Positions 1-10,556 of a stretch of 64,000 nucleotides of DNA are shown here, piece after piece. Source of the DNA: Streptomyces sp. NBC_01294 (GTDB taxonomy: Bacteria; Actinomycetota; Actinomycetes; Streptomycetales; Streptomycetaceae). A program made the position numbers and the translations under genes. The stretch covers positions 124,001 through 188,000 of the forward strand of contig NZ_CP108423.1 in assembly GCF_035917235.1 (NCBI RefSeq), in the 5' to 3' direction. The notes beneath the pieces are model-generated. The model was not told where the DNA came from. It did no database searches and saw only the letters and a list, made by a program, of their open reading frames with translations. The stretch's first letter is position 1. Every line of letters starts with the position of its first letter.

Positions 1-484
1 TGCGGGCTGCGGCTGAACTGCTTGATTTTTGCGAATAGTCCGGACATAAGCCCTCCCGGTATGGCCCATCGTGACGCTACGTGGTGCCTCGAGGCCTTCC
101 TCCTCCAACGGCGGGTGCCCGCCGAGGAGCAGACGGCCCCAGGCCGCATCCCGGCACCGGGTGAGCGGCCGGAGCGCTTAACGGGCAGCGTGTGAGGCTC
201 CTGCGGCACCCGGTCGATCAGCGTACGGGGCGCCGACCGCTACCCGGCGGGACGTACGGAGGAAATACCAGGGAATATGGCCGCATTGGCTGGAAATCCA
301 TGGCCAATTTGGTGATAAGTACACCGATGTTTCATCATCACACCGTACGTCAGCTCTTGGCGTGCGTCGAGGAGGCGGGGGCGCCGGGCTCCCCGTGCAC
401 ACCGCGCTCTTCGATCCCGCAGCAGCGCCCTCGCCGCCGCGCCTGCCGGGCTCCGTCCCGTTCCCGTCACCTAGGCAAAGGCCC
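1..484. other. Upstream region without a convincing gene
   Basis: No reading frame here has recognisable protein content or coherent codon use. Positions 255-345 are clearly poorer in GC than the surroundings, as expected for a promoter region serving the operon that starts near 485. An imperfect symmetry TTGGC/GCCAA flanks position 295. No operator or terminator can be assigned with confidence. Confidence 0.4.
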
Positions 485-1783
485 ATGTCCGCCCAGCAGC
501 TCTCGGACCTCATACGTTTCGCCCGTCACAACTCACCCTTCTACCGGGACCTTTACGCGTCCTTGCCGCCGCACGCCGACCGCCTCACCGACCTCCCGGT
601 GGTCGACCAGCAGGAGTTCTGGGCGGCCAACACCCTGCACGACAACCGCGTGCTGACCGGCCCGCTCAGCGAGGCCACGGTCTACAAGACCGGCGGAACC
701 ACCGGTTCAGCCAAGTTCTCCGTCTACACCCGCGACGAGGAGCACGTTCGTCACCTCCTTCGGCCAGGGGTCGCGGACGTGCGGCCTGCGCCCGGGACAC
801 CGCGTCGCCGACTACGCCGGGGAGCTGTACGCCAGCTTCCTCTTCGTCCTCTCGACCTCGCTCGCCCACGCACCCCGCGGACAGCGTCCGCCTGCCCATC
901 GGCGGCGGCGCGCCGCTGGAATCGACGATCCCCACGCTGCGCGATCTCGCCGCCCAGGTACTGGCCGGCACGCCCACCACCCTGTGCCGGCTCGCCGAAC
1001 ACGTCGTCTCGATCGGTGCCCGGCTCGACTCGGTGGAGCTGCTGCTCTTCGGCGGCGAGGCCCTCTTCGACGACCACCGGCGGCAACGCTGGCCGCCGCC
1101 CCCACGCGCCGAGGCCCGTTCCGGTCAGGCACGCCAGCGTCGACGCCGGCCTGCTCGGCCGCCCCGTGCCCGGCTCCGGCCGCCCGGGCGCATCCGGGCG
1201 CTTCCACCCCGTACTCGGTCGTCGAGATCCTCGACGACTCCGCTCGACGAGCCCATCACCGAACCGGGGCGGCCGGGCCGGGTCGTCGTCACCAGCCTCT
1301 TCCGCCGCCTCATGCCGATCATCCGCTACCCCGCCGGCGACCGGGCCGAATGGACCGGCACCGGGCCCGGACACTTCCGGATCCTCGGCCGCGCCGAGGA
1401 GGGCGTACGGGTGGGTCCCGTCTCCCTCTACACGCAGGACGCCCAGGACGCCGTGGCCGCGGCGGACACCGCAGGTCACGTGGTCGGCATGCAGCTCGTC
1501 GTCCGCCGCTGGGACGGCCGCGACGGGCCTCGTCCTGCGGCTGGACGACCGCCCCCGGCGACGACGCGTCCGGTGGAGGTCGCGAGGGGTTCTGGAGGCG
1601 CCTGGCTGCAGCCGTCGTCGCGCGTGGAGCTGGAGGCCGTGCGGCCAGCTGCATCCGGACAGCGTGCGCGCCGGGTTCGTGCACCCGCTGTCCGTGGAGA
1701 GCGGGCACGCCATCGCGTCCTCGCCGTCAACCCGCGCTCGGGCAAGCTCGTCCGGGTCCTCGACGAGGAGGCCGACCGCATGA
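485..1783 (+). pseudogene. PaaK-type adenylate-forming acid ligase (frameshifted)
   Basis: Reconstructed product of about 430 residues resembling phenylacetate-CoA ligase or LuxE-type adenylating enzymes, which activate a carboxylic acid as acyl-AMP. The N-terminus (DLIRFARHNSPFYRDLY) is typical of the family, and the phosphate-binding loop TGGTTGSAK lies at residues 69-77. The text then continues in other frames: VTSFGQ around 755, LLLFGGEALFDDHR near 1045-1080, IIRYPAGDRAEW near 1320 and LAVNPRSGKLVRVLDEEADR near 1725-1780, giving at least five apparent indels. The ATG at 485 has a purine-rich AGGCAAAGG upstream. The stop overlaps the next start as ATGA (1780-1783), implying translational coupling in a five-gene operon. 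Family assignment is good; the substrate is unknown. A genuine pseudogene is possible, but every conserved block is present. Confidence 0.7.
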
Positions 1784-3249
1784 CCGCCTGCACCGGCACT
1801 CCTCACCCGCACCCTCGCCCGCGCCCTCACCCGTGGCCACGCGTGGGAACGCTCGACGCCGGGGCTGCTGCCGGGACTGCTGCCGAGGCCGCTGCCGGAA
1901 ACCGCCGGCGGGACCGACGGCGCGCGCGCTCCGCTGATCCTGCGCGGCAACCGCGCCTTCGCCGCCGTATGGCTCGGCCAGGTTCTGACCCAGGGCGCCG
2001 TCCGCATGTTCCAGGTCGGCGTGTCCTGGTGGATCGTCGCCCACGCCGTGCGCGAGGCCCCCGGTCTGGCCTCCGGGCTGTTCATGGCGGTCTGCACGCT
2101 GCCCGCCGTGGCGCTCGCGCCCGTCGTGGCCGGGGCCATCGCCCGGTTCGCCCACCGTTCCGTACTGCGGACCGCCGCCGGCCTGGCCGGGACCGCATCG
2201 GGGGCGCTCGCGCTGTGGGCCCACGGCGGCGGCCTGCCGCTCACCGCCGTGTACGCCGCCGCCCTCGCCCTGGCCACCTGCCAGGCGTTCTTCGACCCCT
2301 GCCTGACCACGTCGGTTCCCGAACTCGTCGACGACGCCGACATCGAGGCGGCCACCGGCTTCGAGCTGTCCACCCAGTCCCTGGCCGGCCTCGGAGGAGC
2401 GCTGCTCGGCGCCCTGACCGTCGACCGGGCGGGGGTGGCCGGGCTGGCCGCCGGCTGCGCGCCGTCACCTCGGGGCCGCCCTCCTCGTCGCGAGCGCACG
2501 TCGGCACCGCGGGAGCTCCCGGAACCGCCGCAACCACGGCGACCACGACGACCGCGACGACCGGGACCGCTGCGTCCGACCCGGCCACGGCCACGCCCCA
2601 GCGGCGCCCGCTCCGCCGCATCCTCGCCGAACTGCCCTACGTACGGCGGATCCTGATCTGTTTCACCGCGGCGAACCTCTTCACGACCGCCGTGTTCGTC
2701 GTCATCCCCCTCTACACGCGCTCGGTCCTCCGGGGCGGTGGCGGCACCGTGGCACCGCGCCAGCGCCTCCTGGGCCTCGGCGCGCTCATCGGGGCCTTCA
2801 CCGGCACCCGTCTGCCGGGGCGCCCCACGGTCGCCGGTGCCTACTGCCTCGGTGTGATGGCCCTCGCCCTGGCGCTGCCCGGACTGGTCGCGCACCGTCC
2901 GGCCGTCGCGGGCTGCCTGGCCGTGGCCGGCTGGTGCGCCGGGGCCGTCAGCGTCCGCTTCGTGGCGCTCTTCCAGCGGCTGGTGCCGGCGGACAAGCCC
3001 GGCTTCTTCGCCGTGATGCAGGCCGTCCTGGGTGCCCGTGCTGCCGGTGGCGTCCCTGGTGTTCGGCTCCGCCGGCGACTTCCTGTCGCCCCAGACGCTG
3101 TGCCTGGTGCAGGGCGTCGGCCTGCTCCCCGCCGCCTGCGCACTGGGCCTGCTGGTCCTGCTCCGGCACCGCCCGCCGCGGGATCCGGAAACGGAAACGG
3201 AAACCGGCCTACCGCCGAGTGCGCGCGGAACGCCGGAGGCGACCGGTGA
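1780..3249 (+). pseudogene. MFS transporter (frameshifted)
   Basis: A multi-span membrane protein of the major facilitator superfamily, probably exporting the product of this operon. The text LILRGNRAFAAVWLGQVLTQ (about 1932-1991) followed by FQVGVSWWIVAHAV is the usual first-helix region of this drug/siderophore-exporter-like branch. Helices continue to about 2450, change frame into ILICFTAANLFTTAVFVVIP (around 2650-2710), and shift again near 3035 into LPVASLVFGSAGDF. At least three indels are apparent. It starts at ATG 1780, overlapping the ligase stop by four bases, and its stop at 3247-3249 overlaps the GTG of the next gene. The transported molecule cannot be inferred beyond the cluster context. 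Confidence 0.7.
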
Positions 3250-4395
3250 ACCCCGTCATCACCCCGGCCACCTGCGCCGACATCGCCGAACTGCGCCAGC
3301 TCTACTACGCCGTCTACGGCCCTGTTCACCCCGTGGCCCTTCGGCACCGACCCCGCCGAGATGGCCTGCCCTTATCGAGGGACCTGCACTTCAGGCTACT
3401 GTCGCCCGCTGCGCCGGCACCGGGGCCCTGACCGCGTCCGCCGCCATCCACGGCGAGGCGGGCAGCCGCATCGGACGCCTGGAGGGCACGTTGCACACCC
3501 CGGGCACCGCTCGGCGGGCCTGGCCGCCGCCCTGACCGAGGCCCTGTGCGCCGGGATGCTGGACACGGGACGGCTGGACTCGGTGTACGCGACCGTGCGC
3601 ACCGTCAGCGCCGGTCCGCAGCGCGTCGTCGCCCGCAACGGCTTCCGCCCGCTGGGCATCCTGCCCAACGCGGTGGATCTCAGCACCCGCGAAAGCCTCG
3701 CGCTCTACGCGCGTCACTCCACCGGTGTGCTCGACCGCCGGATCCCCGTCACCGAAGTGCCCGCCCCGCTGCTGCCGTTGCTGCGCACGGCCGAGTCCGC
3801 GCTCGGCATCGGCTACCCCGGGGTCCGCGCCGCCGGCCTGGCGCCTGCTCCCGCCTGGCCCCTCCGCACGGGGCCGTCGAACGGCTGGAGATGATCGAGG
3901 CGCCGGCCTTCGTACGCCGCCGCTTCCGCGAGCGGTTCCCCGGCGCCGAGGGCTGGTTCTACCCGCTCCACACCCCGAACGTGCTGCTCACCCCGGAGGA
4001 CGGCCGCTTCGAGGTCTACGCCTACCTCAACCGGGCGGGCGGGTACGGCTCCCTGCTGACCGCCCACCCCGACCCGGCCGCCGCGGCCACCCACCTCGAA
4101 CCCGTCACCCGGGCCCTGGCCCGCGCGGGCGCCGGCTACGTCGAGGCCCTGGTGCCGCTCGCCCACCAGGAGGCCCTTTCGGCCTTCCTCGCCCAGGGTT
4201 TCGTGGCCGGCAGCCAGCCCTCTACCCGGCGATGACCGCGACGGCTTCCACGACTACGCCGTCCTGTCCCGCTCCAGCGAGCGGATCGACTTCCGCGGCG
4301 TCGCCGTCGAACCGCCCCTCCAGCCCTATCTGGACTGCTACGTGTCGGCCTGGGCGTCGGCACACCTGCCCACATCTTCCGAGGTTGCCTCATGA
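3246..4395 (+). pseudogene. GNAT-like acyltransferase, two-part (frameshifted)
   Basis: Reconstructed protein of about 380 residues with GNAT-like features. The first half carries VVARNGFRPLGILPNAVDLS (about 3630-3680), which resembles the end of a GNAT fold. The second half begins MIEAPAFVRRRFRERFPGAE and ends near DFRGVAVEPPLQPYLDCYV, resembling a second GNAT-like domain. Frames change near 3330, 3515, 3860 and 4225. The GTG start overlaps the preceding stop (GTGA) and the stop at 4393-4395 overlaps the next ATG (ATGA), so it is translationally embedded in the operon. An acyl-transfer step on the pathway product is plausible but not shown. I do not recognise a named family. Confidence 0.55.
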
Positions 4396-5534
4396 GCCCC
4401 GTCAACCCCCATCTCGCGCCGGTCGCCGTACCCGACCCGGCCCTGCTGCCGCACGTACAACAGCTGTGCGACCTGACCGACCCGTACGCCTCCGGGCCCG
4501 AGCAGGACGAACTGTTCGCCGCGGCCATGGCGGAGACCAACGCCTGGCACACCGAGCGCTCCCCGTTCTTCCGCTCCCTGTACGAGGCCACTCCCCCGGC
4601 CGAGCCGTACCGCACGCCGCTCGTGTCCACCGCGAACTGCTCGCGGCACGAGGTCCTCTCCATCCCCCGCGAGGACGTCGAGCTGCACCTGACCTCCTCC
4701 GGCACCACCGGCCAGAAGTCGCAGATGTTCTTCGACCACTGGACCATCCGGTCCGCCCAGCGCATGGTCGCCCGGATCTTCGAGCGCAACGGCTGGATCA
4801 CCCCCGACCAGGAGGTCAACCACTTCTGGGCGCCAAGCGAGCCGCCCCTTCCTGAACCTCGGCACCGTTCTCCACCGACAACTACCGCGCGATCTCCTCG
4901 CCCCGGCGCAGCGTCGCGTACGCGCTGCGCAACACCGGTGGCGAGCACGAGTTCGACCCCTTCGGCTGCATCGCCGCGCTGCGCCGCTTCGAGCAGGAGG
5001 ACGCGCCGGTCCGCATCCTGGGCTTCCCCGCCTTCCTCTTCTTCACCCTGGAGCGGATGCGGGCCATGGGCCTGCCGCTGCGCTCGCCCGGAGGTGGCCC
5101 TCATGTCCTCGGCGGCGGCTGGAAGGGGCACGCCGACCGGCGCATCGGCAAGGAGGAGCTGTACGCGCGCGTCACCGAGCAGCTCGGCATCCCGGGTGAG
5201 CGGATCCGGGACACCTTCGGGTCGGTCGAGCACTGCATCCCGTACATCGAGTGCGACCACCACCGGCTGCACGCTCCCGTCTGGTCGCGGGTGGCGCATC
5301 CGCTCGACGCGCACGCTCGAAACCCCGCCGTACGGGGAGCGGGGCCGCCCGCGCCTCGTGTCGCCGTACATCACCTCGGTGCCGGCGCAGAGCGTGGTCA
5401 TGGGCGACCTCGCCTCCCTCCAGCCGGGCGACGCCTGCGGGTGCGGAGCTGCAGACCCTGGTTCACCGTCCACGGCCGCTGCCGGGGTGAGCCGCTGCAA
5501 CCGCAGCTGCAGCGGTGGCCTGCAGCGGAACTGA
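4392..5534 (+). pseudogene. LuxE-type acyl-protein synthetase (frameshifted)
   Basis: LuxE enzymes adenylate a fatty or other carboxylic acid and pass the acyl group to a cysteine for delivery to LuxC. The nucleotide loop SSGTTGQKS is at residues 102-110. After a frame change near 4850 the text continues as FDPFGCIAALRRFEQEDAPV and FPAFLFFTLERM, then the LuxE signature GGWKGHADRRIGKEELYARV (about 5120) and DTFGSVEHCIPYIECDHHR (about 5210-5268). The C-terminal block has LVSPYITSVPAQSVVMGDLA, GDACGC and a WFTVHGR segment in shifted frames. At least three indels are apparent. Start ATG 4392 overlaps the preceding stop. The neighbouring LuxC homologue strongly supports the pairing. No LuxA/B luciferase subunits are present, so bioluminescence is not suggested. 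Confidence 0.75.
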
Positions 5535-5552
5535 TGAAGGAATGGCGCGACC

Positions 5553-8058
5553 ATGACCGTGCACCACCACTACTGGCAGGGCGAGTTCATCGGCGACGAG
5601 GAGGCCGGGCGCCGCCTCGCCGACCTGCCGGCCGCCGTCGAGGACGCGCTGGCCGCGGTGCTGGAGACCGAGACCGTCCTGGCCGCCTGCGACGCCCTCG
5701 CCACCGCCCTGCACGACCCGGCCCACCCGGTGCACGCCAGGCTCGCCGCGCACCTGCCCGAGGGCGAGGACCTCGGCCGTCCTGGTCGAGCTCGGCGGCC
5801 TCCTCGGCCGTCGGGAGCTGACCCGCAAGCTGCGCCGGGAACTCGGCAGCGCGACGCCCGGGCGGCTGAACCGGGCCGATCCGCGCGAGACGGTCTACGA
5901 AGCGTGGGCGCCCGTCGGCCTGGTCGCCCACATCGCGCCGGGCAACGCCGCGACGGTCGCGCCGCTGAGCATCATCGAGGGCCTGCTCGCCGGAAACGTC
6001 AACGTCCTCAAGACCAGCAGCGCCGACACGCTGCTGACCCAGCACCTGATGGCCGAGCTCGCGGCCCTGGACCCCAGCGGCGCCCTGGCCGCGCGGATCG
6101 TCGTCCTGCGCTTCCCGTCCTCCCGGCAGGAGTGGCTGCGGCTGATGTGCGCGCCCGCGGACGCGGTCGCCGTCTGGGGCGGGGAAGGCGCCGTCGAAGG
6201 AGTGGCGGCCCATGTGCCGGCCGGCTGTCGGCTGGTGGAGTGGGGGCACCGGATCTCCTTCGCGTACCTGACGGTCGACGCCTGGTCGGACGCCGGCACG
6301 CTCGACGCCCTGGCGGGCGACGTGTGTCTGTACGAGCAGCAGGCGTGTTCCAGTCCCCAGGTGGTCTACCTCGACACCGAGGACGAGGACGAGGTGTTCG
6401 CCTTCGCGGAGCGGTTCGCCGCGGTCCTCGCGACCCGGCCGCCGGCCGTGGCCGCCGCTGCGGCGGGCGCGCCGGATCCGGCGCAGGACGCGGAGCTCAC
6501 GACGACCGAACTGATGGCCCGGCTGGAGGAACACCTGGGCCTGACCCGGGTGTTCACCGCGCCGGACGGCTCGTGGCGGGTCATGGCCGACACCCGGTCG
6601 CCGCTGACCGCCTCGCCGCTGCACCGCAGCGTGTGCAAGCCGCTGCCCCGCAAGCGGCTGATCGCCACCCTGCGCCCGATGCGCCGCTACCTGCAGACGG
6701 CGGGTCTCGCGGGCAGCCCGACCGACATCGCCGAGCTGTCCCGCACCGCCCTGGCCGCGGGCGTCACCCGTGTCACTCCGGTCGGCGCCATGCTGGAGAG
6801 CTACGCGGGTGAGCCGCACGACGGCGTCTACGCCCTGCAGCTACAGCCGCCGCGTCGCGGTCCAGGCCGATCCGGCCCGCTTCGCGACCACCGCCTGCCT
6901 GGACGACCTGGCCCGGCCCGTGGTCCTGCCGCGGCCGACGGGCCCGCTGCTGGGCAAGGAGGACGTGCAGGAGCCGGGCCGGCAGCTGGCGCGGGCCGAT
7001 GCCGAGCTGTACTTCCGCAGCGGCGGCAGCACCGGCGCGCCCGCGCTGTCGGTCTTCAGCTACGACGACTACGACACGCAGATGCACGCCGCCGCGCGCG
7101 GCCTGCTCGCCGCCGGTTACGACCCGGTCGGGGACCGCACCGCCAACCTCTTCTACTGCGGCGGCATGTACGGCAGTTTCATCAGCTTCTTCTCCGTGCT
7201 GGAACGGCTCGGCGGGGTGCAGCTGCCGCTGTCCGCGGGGCCGGACCACCGCGCCACGGCGCAGGCGGTCATCGACCTCGGGGCCGACACTTTCTTCGGC
7301 ATGCCCTCGTACCTGTGGCAGCTGCTGCACGCGGAGGCGGACGCGCTGCGGGGCGTACGGGGCCTGGTCAAGGTCTTCTACGGCGGCGAGCACTTCACCG
7401 AGGATCAGCAGCGCACCCTGAGGGACGACTTCGGCATCGAGGTCGTCCGCTCGATCACCTACGGCAGCACCGATCTGGGTCCGCTGGGCTACCAGTGCAC
7501 CGAGAGCTCCGGCGGTGTCCACCACTTGCACGCCGACCTCCACACGATGGAGATCCTGGACCCGGCCGAGGACCGGCCGGTGGCCCCGGGCGAGACGGGC
7601 CGGCTGGTGTTCACCACCCACGCCCGGCGCGGCCAGCAGCTGGGCCGGTACGTGATAGGCGACCTCGGCCGGGAGATCCGGGCCGCTGTCCCTGCACGCA
7701 CGCGCCCCGGTTCGAGCTGCGGGGGCGCACCGGCGACGTGATGCGGGTGGCGACGTACTTCCTCAACCACCGCCGCTTCCTGGAGCTGGCCGGGGAACGG
7801 GGCGGTCATCGCGGCGAGTTGCAGGTCCGGCTCGACGGGACGGACGCGCGTGAGCGGCTGACCGTACGGGTGGAGCGGGCCGCGGCGACGGATCCGGAGC
7901 GGCTGCGGGAGGTGTTCCTCGCCGGCTATCCGGAGCTGCGCTCGGCGGTGACGGAGGAGGGGCTGCTGGACCTGGTGGTCGAGGCGGTCGACGGCGCGTC
8001 GCTGGACCGCAGCCCGACGAGCGGCAAGCTCCTCGCGGTGGTGGACGCGCGCCGCTAG
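5553..8058 (+). pseudogene. LuxC-like acyl reductase fused to PaaK-like ligase domain (frameshifted)
   Basis: The N-terminal ~440 residues are an acyl-CoA reductase of the LuxC family, an aldehyde-dehydrogenase-like fold that reduces acyl thioesters to aldehydes with NAD(P)H. Visible blocks are VGLVAHIAPGNAATVAPLS (about 5915), AGNVNVLKTSS, and the active-site text YEQQACSSPQVVYL (about 6330) with the expected nucleophilic cysteine. The LuxC end HDGVYALQ (about 6820) runs, after one indel near 6842, straight into a second adenylating domain with SGGSTGAPALSVFSYDDYDT (about 7018), GMPSYLWQLL and TYGSTDLGPLGYQC. A shift near 7690 leads to RTGDVMRVATYFLN and a stop at 8058. No stop or ribosome-binding site separates the two halves, so a natural fusion is likely. 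It would combine activation and reduction in one chain. Confidence 0.75.
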
Positions 8059-8123
8059 GCCGTTTTCCTGCGGCTCATCGTGCTGACCAGATGAAGATGG
8101 CGCCGAGTAACGAAGGCAGCGCT

Positions 8124-8150
8124 GGGGTCCCCGCATCAGGCGGGGACCCC
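8124..8150. terminator. Strong hairpin after the LuxE/LuxC operon
   Basis: GGGGTCCCCGC (8124-8134) pairs perfectly with GCGGGGACCCC (8140-8150) around a five-base loop, extendable by a T-A pair. It lies 65 bases after the last stop of the operon and is well placed as its terminator. There is no U tract, which is common in high-GC actinobacteria. Confidence 0.75.
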
Positions 8151-8376
8151 AAGCCTGAGTACCTATGTCTCATCCCGGAACCCGCAGGTCAGCGTTCCGA
8201 GGTAGCCGTCTGGGCAAGACGAAGGCGTTCGCTGAACGGTCACTTTGACGGATACGCGAACGGAACTGCCGGGGCCTCTGGGACCGCTGTCCGGTGCAGC
8301 TGCGGGTGCGGCGGGGGCCGTGCTCGACAAGCTGGCCGGTACGCACAGCACGCACTGGAGCATGCGGCCAGGCGAG

Positions 8377-8565
8377 TGGTGTGGAGCGGTTGAGGGCGGA
8401 GGTGATGATGGCGGCGGCCATGCCGTCGTGCGGGTCGAGGCCCGCCAGGACGGTCGCTTGGTGGGTGGCGCCGTCGCGGGGAAGGCCGGGCAGGCCGTTG
8501 ACCTCCAGGAGGTGGAGGGCCCCGTGGCGGTCGAGGCGGAAGTCGGCTCGCGCCATGTCCCGAAG
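8377..8565 (-). pseudogene. ATP-grasp (D-Ala-D-Ala ligase-like) C-terminal remnant
   Basis: Read on the minus strand, about 63 residues contain GLRDMARADFRLDRHGALHL followed by LEVNGLPGL. This is the metal-binding and substrate-binding end of ATP-grasp ligases of the D-alanine-D-alanine ligase type, where the D-F-R and E-V-N residues bind Mg and ATP. The N-terminal and central domains are absent. The text upstream in this frame is the low-complexity tail after the MarR gene. It appears to be a fragment of a former gene, unless missing sequence hides the rest. Confidence 0.6.
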
Positions 8566-8747
8566 GCCCAGCCACCGGATGCGCCACCGTCCATCCCACC
8601 CCGACCCGCCCCTGCCGACCGGGCCCCGGCCGCTCGCCGGGTCTGGGCGCCGTCCGATGCACCGGCGTTCCCACGGGGGGCCGCCGGCGGTCCTAGGCGG
8701 AGTCGCGGGTGCCCGCGGAGCAGGAGTCGGGGTTTCGTGCGGAACCG

Positions 8748-9219
8748 GAGGGTGGCAGGCGGCGCGGGTGTCGTCTTCCTCCGTGCGCGGCCAGTACCGT
8801 CCTTCGAGGGCCTCGGCGCTGCGGTTGAGCCGGACCAGGGCGTCCTCCAGCTCCCGTACTTCCTCAGGGGACCAGTCGGCGACCACCCGGGCCAGGCAGG
8901 ACCGGTTGACCTCACGGTCTTCGGCGAGCCGGCGCCCGCCTTCAACGGTGATGCACAGCTTGCGGGCCATGCCACCGTCCGGGTCCGCGACGCGCTCGGC
9001 CAGTCCGCAGCGCAGCAGTGCGGCCGTCTGGCGGTTCACGGTCGAGGTGTCGAGCCCGAAGGCCTCCGCCAACTGTCCGATGGACATGGGCCCTTGTGTT
9101 TCGATCCGGCTGAGCAGCAGATACGCCGACCGCTCCAGGCGTTCGGGGTCGCGCTCGCGCCGGGCCAGCACCTGGTGCCGCGAGAGCAGCATCAGCTCCC
9201 GCTCCAGTTTCTCCAGCAC
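8748..9219 (-). CDS. MarR family transcriptional regulator
   Basis: A winged-helix repressor of about 150 residues. The helix-turn-helix is IGQLAEAFGLDTSTVNRQTA (about residues 46-66), followed by the wing with ADPDGGMARKLCITVEGGRR and a C-terminal dimerisation helix SPEEVRELEDALVRLNRS. The GTG at 9219 is chosen because GGAGCGGGAGG lies just upstream. The frame stays open far past the normal MarR length into an ATP-grasp fragment, so the true stop near 8748 has probably been lost to an indel and the 3' limit is approximate. It is transcribed divergently from an Old Yellow Enzyme gene, and a symmetric site lies between them. Control of that oxidoreductase and of itself is likely. Confidence 0.75.
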
Positions 9220-9347
9220 TACGCCTCCCGCTCCTTCCGGCGCTCCATTATCGCGGACCTGTGAACCCGGGGACCGGCGGCCCCCTCCACGGCCCCCTTC
9301 ACGACTCGGTCCGTCGGGCGGCGCTGACCGACGGACCGACGGCAATA

Positions 9348-9376
9348 TGCATGATACATAACATGTGTAGTATGCA
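9348..9376. promoter_or_regulatory. Nested palindromic operator between marR and OYE genes
   Basis: Outer half-sites TGCAT (9348-9352) and ATGCA (9372-9376), and inner half-sites ACAT (9356-9359) and ATGT (9363-9366), share nearly the same centre at 9361-9362. The block is AT-rich inside a GC-rich intergenic region and lies 50 bases before the OYE start. It is a good candidate MarR-binding site controlling both divergent genes. Confidence 0.65.
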
Positions 9377-9425
9377 CTCCTCGTTGCCACCCCGACGAGC
9401 CACAGCCTCAACCCGGAGGACCCGC

Positions 9426-10556
9426 ATGACCGTCACCACGTCCACCGCCTCCCGCGCGGCCGAGATCTTGTCCCGGCCCGTCAAGCTGAACGGCCTGACC
9501 GTCCCCAACCGCATCGCGATGGCGCCGATGACGCGGATGTTCTCCCCCGGCGGCGTGCCCGGCGAGGACGTGCAGGCGTACTACGCCAGCCGTGCCGCCG
9601 CGGGTGTGGGCCTGATCGTCACCGAGGGCACCTACGTCGGCCACGACTCCGCCGGGCAGAGCGACCGGGTGCCGCGGTTCCACGGCGAGGACCAGCTGGC
9701 GGGGTGGGCGAAGGTCGCCGCGGCCGTGCACGAGGCGGGCGGCACGATCGTGCCGCAGCTGTGGCACATAGGCATGGTGCGCAAGCAGGGCGAGGCGCCG
9801 TACGCCGACGCCCCCGCCGTCGGCCCCTCCGGCATCCGCGTCGACGGCACCGAGGGGACCGGCAAGGCGATGACCCGCACCGACCTCGACGACGTCATCG
9901 GTGCGTTCGCCGACGCCGCCGCGGAGGCCGAGCGGATCGGCTTCGACGGCGTCGAACTGCACGGCGCTCACGGCTACCTGCTCGACCAGTTCCTGTGGGA
10001 GCGGACCAACCGCCGCACCGACACCTACGGCGGCAGCGCGGTGGCCCGTACGAAGTTCGTCGCGGAGATCGTGGCCGCGGTCCGCGAGCGCGTCCCGGCC
10101 GACTTCCCGGTGATCTTCCGCTACTCGCAGTGGAAGCAGGAGGCCTACGACGCACGGCTCGCGCAGACCCCGGAGGAGCTGGAGGCGATCCTGGCCCCGC
10201 TGGCGGCGGCGGGCGTCGACGCGTTCCACGCCTCCACCCGGCGCTACTGGCTCCCGGAGTTCGAGGGTTCGGACCTGAACCTGGCGGGCTGGACCAAGAA
10301 GCTCACCGGCCGGCCGGCCATCACCGTCGGCTCGGTCGGCCTCGACGGCGACTTCATCCGCGCCTTCGTCGGCGAGGGTGCGGCGCTCGGCGACATCGAC
10401 AACCTCTTGGACCGCATGGAACGCGACGAGTTCGACATGGTCGCCGTCGGCCGGGCGCTGCTCCAGGACCCGCAGTGGGCGGCGAAAGTCCTCGGCAACC
10501 GCTTCGACGAGCTGAAGCCGTACGACGCGACGGCGCTCAGGTCTCTCAGCCGGTAG
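9426..10556 (+). CDS. Old Yellow Enzyme family NADH:flavin oxidoreductase
   Basis: A complete 376-residue FMN-binding TIM-barrel ene-reductase that reduces electron-poor C=C bonds using NAD(P)H. The N-terminus has LNGLTVPNRIAMAPMTRMFS, the FMN-site signature. The active-site histidines lie in FDGVELHGAHGYLLDQFLWE with the following RTDTYGGS, and the C-terminal FMN phosphate region is AVGRALLQDPQWAAKV. A good ribosome-binding site GGAGGA lies six bases before ATG 9426. The gene is divergent from a MarR regulator with an operator between them, a common arrangement for stress-inducible ene-reductases. No frameshift is apparent. The physiological substrate is unknown, possibly a reactive electrophile or quinone. 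Confidence 0.92.
   Translation: MTVTTSTASRAAEILSRPVKLNGLTVPNRIAMAPMTRMFSPGGVPGEDVQAYYASRAAAGVGLIVTEGTYVGHDSAGQSDRVPRFHGEDQLAGWAKVAAAVHEAGGTIVPQLWHIGMVRKQGEAPYADAPAVGPSGIRVDGTEGTGKAMTRTDLDDVIGAFADAAAEAERIGFDGVELHGAHGYLLDQFLWERTNRRTDTYGGSAVARTKFVAEIVAAVRERVPADFPVIFRYSQWKQEAYDARLAQTPEELEAILAPLAAAGVDAFHASTRRYWLPEFEGSDLNLAGWTKKLTGRPAITVGSVGLDGDFIRAFVGEGAALGDIDNLLDRMERDEFDMVAVGRALLQDPQWAAKVLGNRFDELKPYDATALRSLSR

Noticed and set aside
751..2895. A 714-codon minus-strand frame opposite the ligase and MFS genes
   Set aside because: It is Arg/Gly/Pro-rich shadow text caused by high third-position GC. The plus strand carries conserved domain text throughout.
485..8058. A complete bioluminescence (lux) operon
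   Set aside because: LuxC- and LuxE-type proteins are present, but luciferase subunits LuxA/LuxB and thioesterase LuxD are absent.
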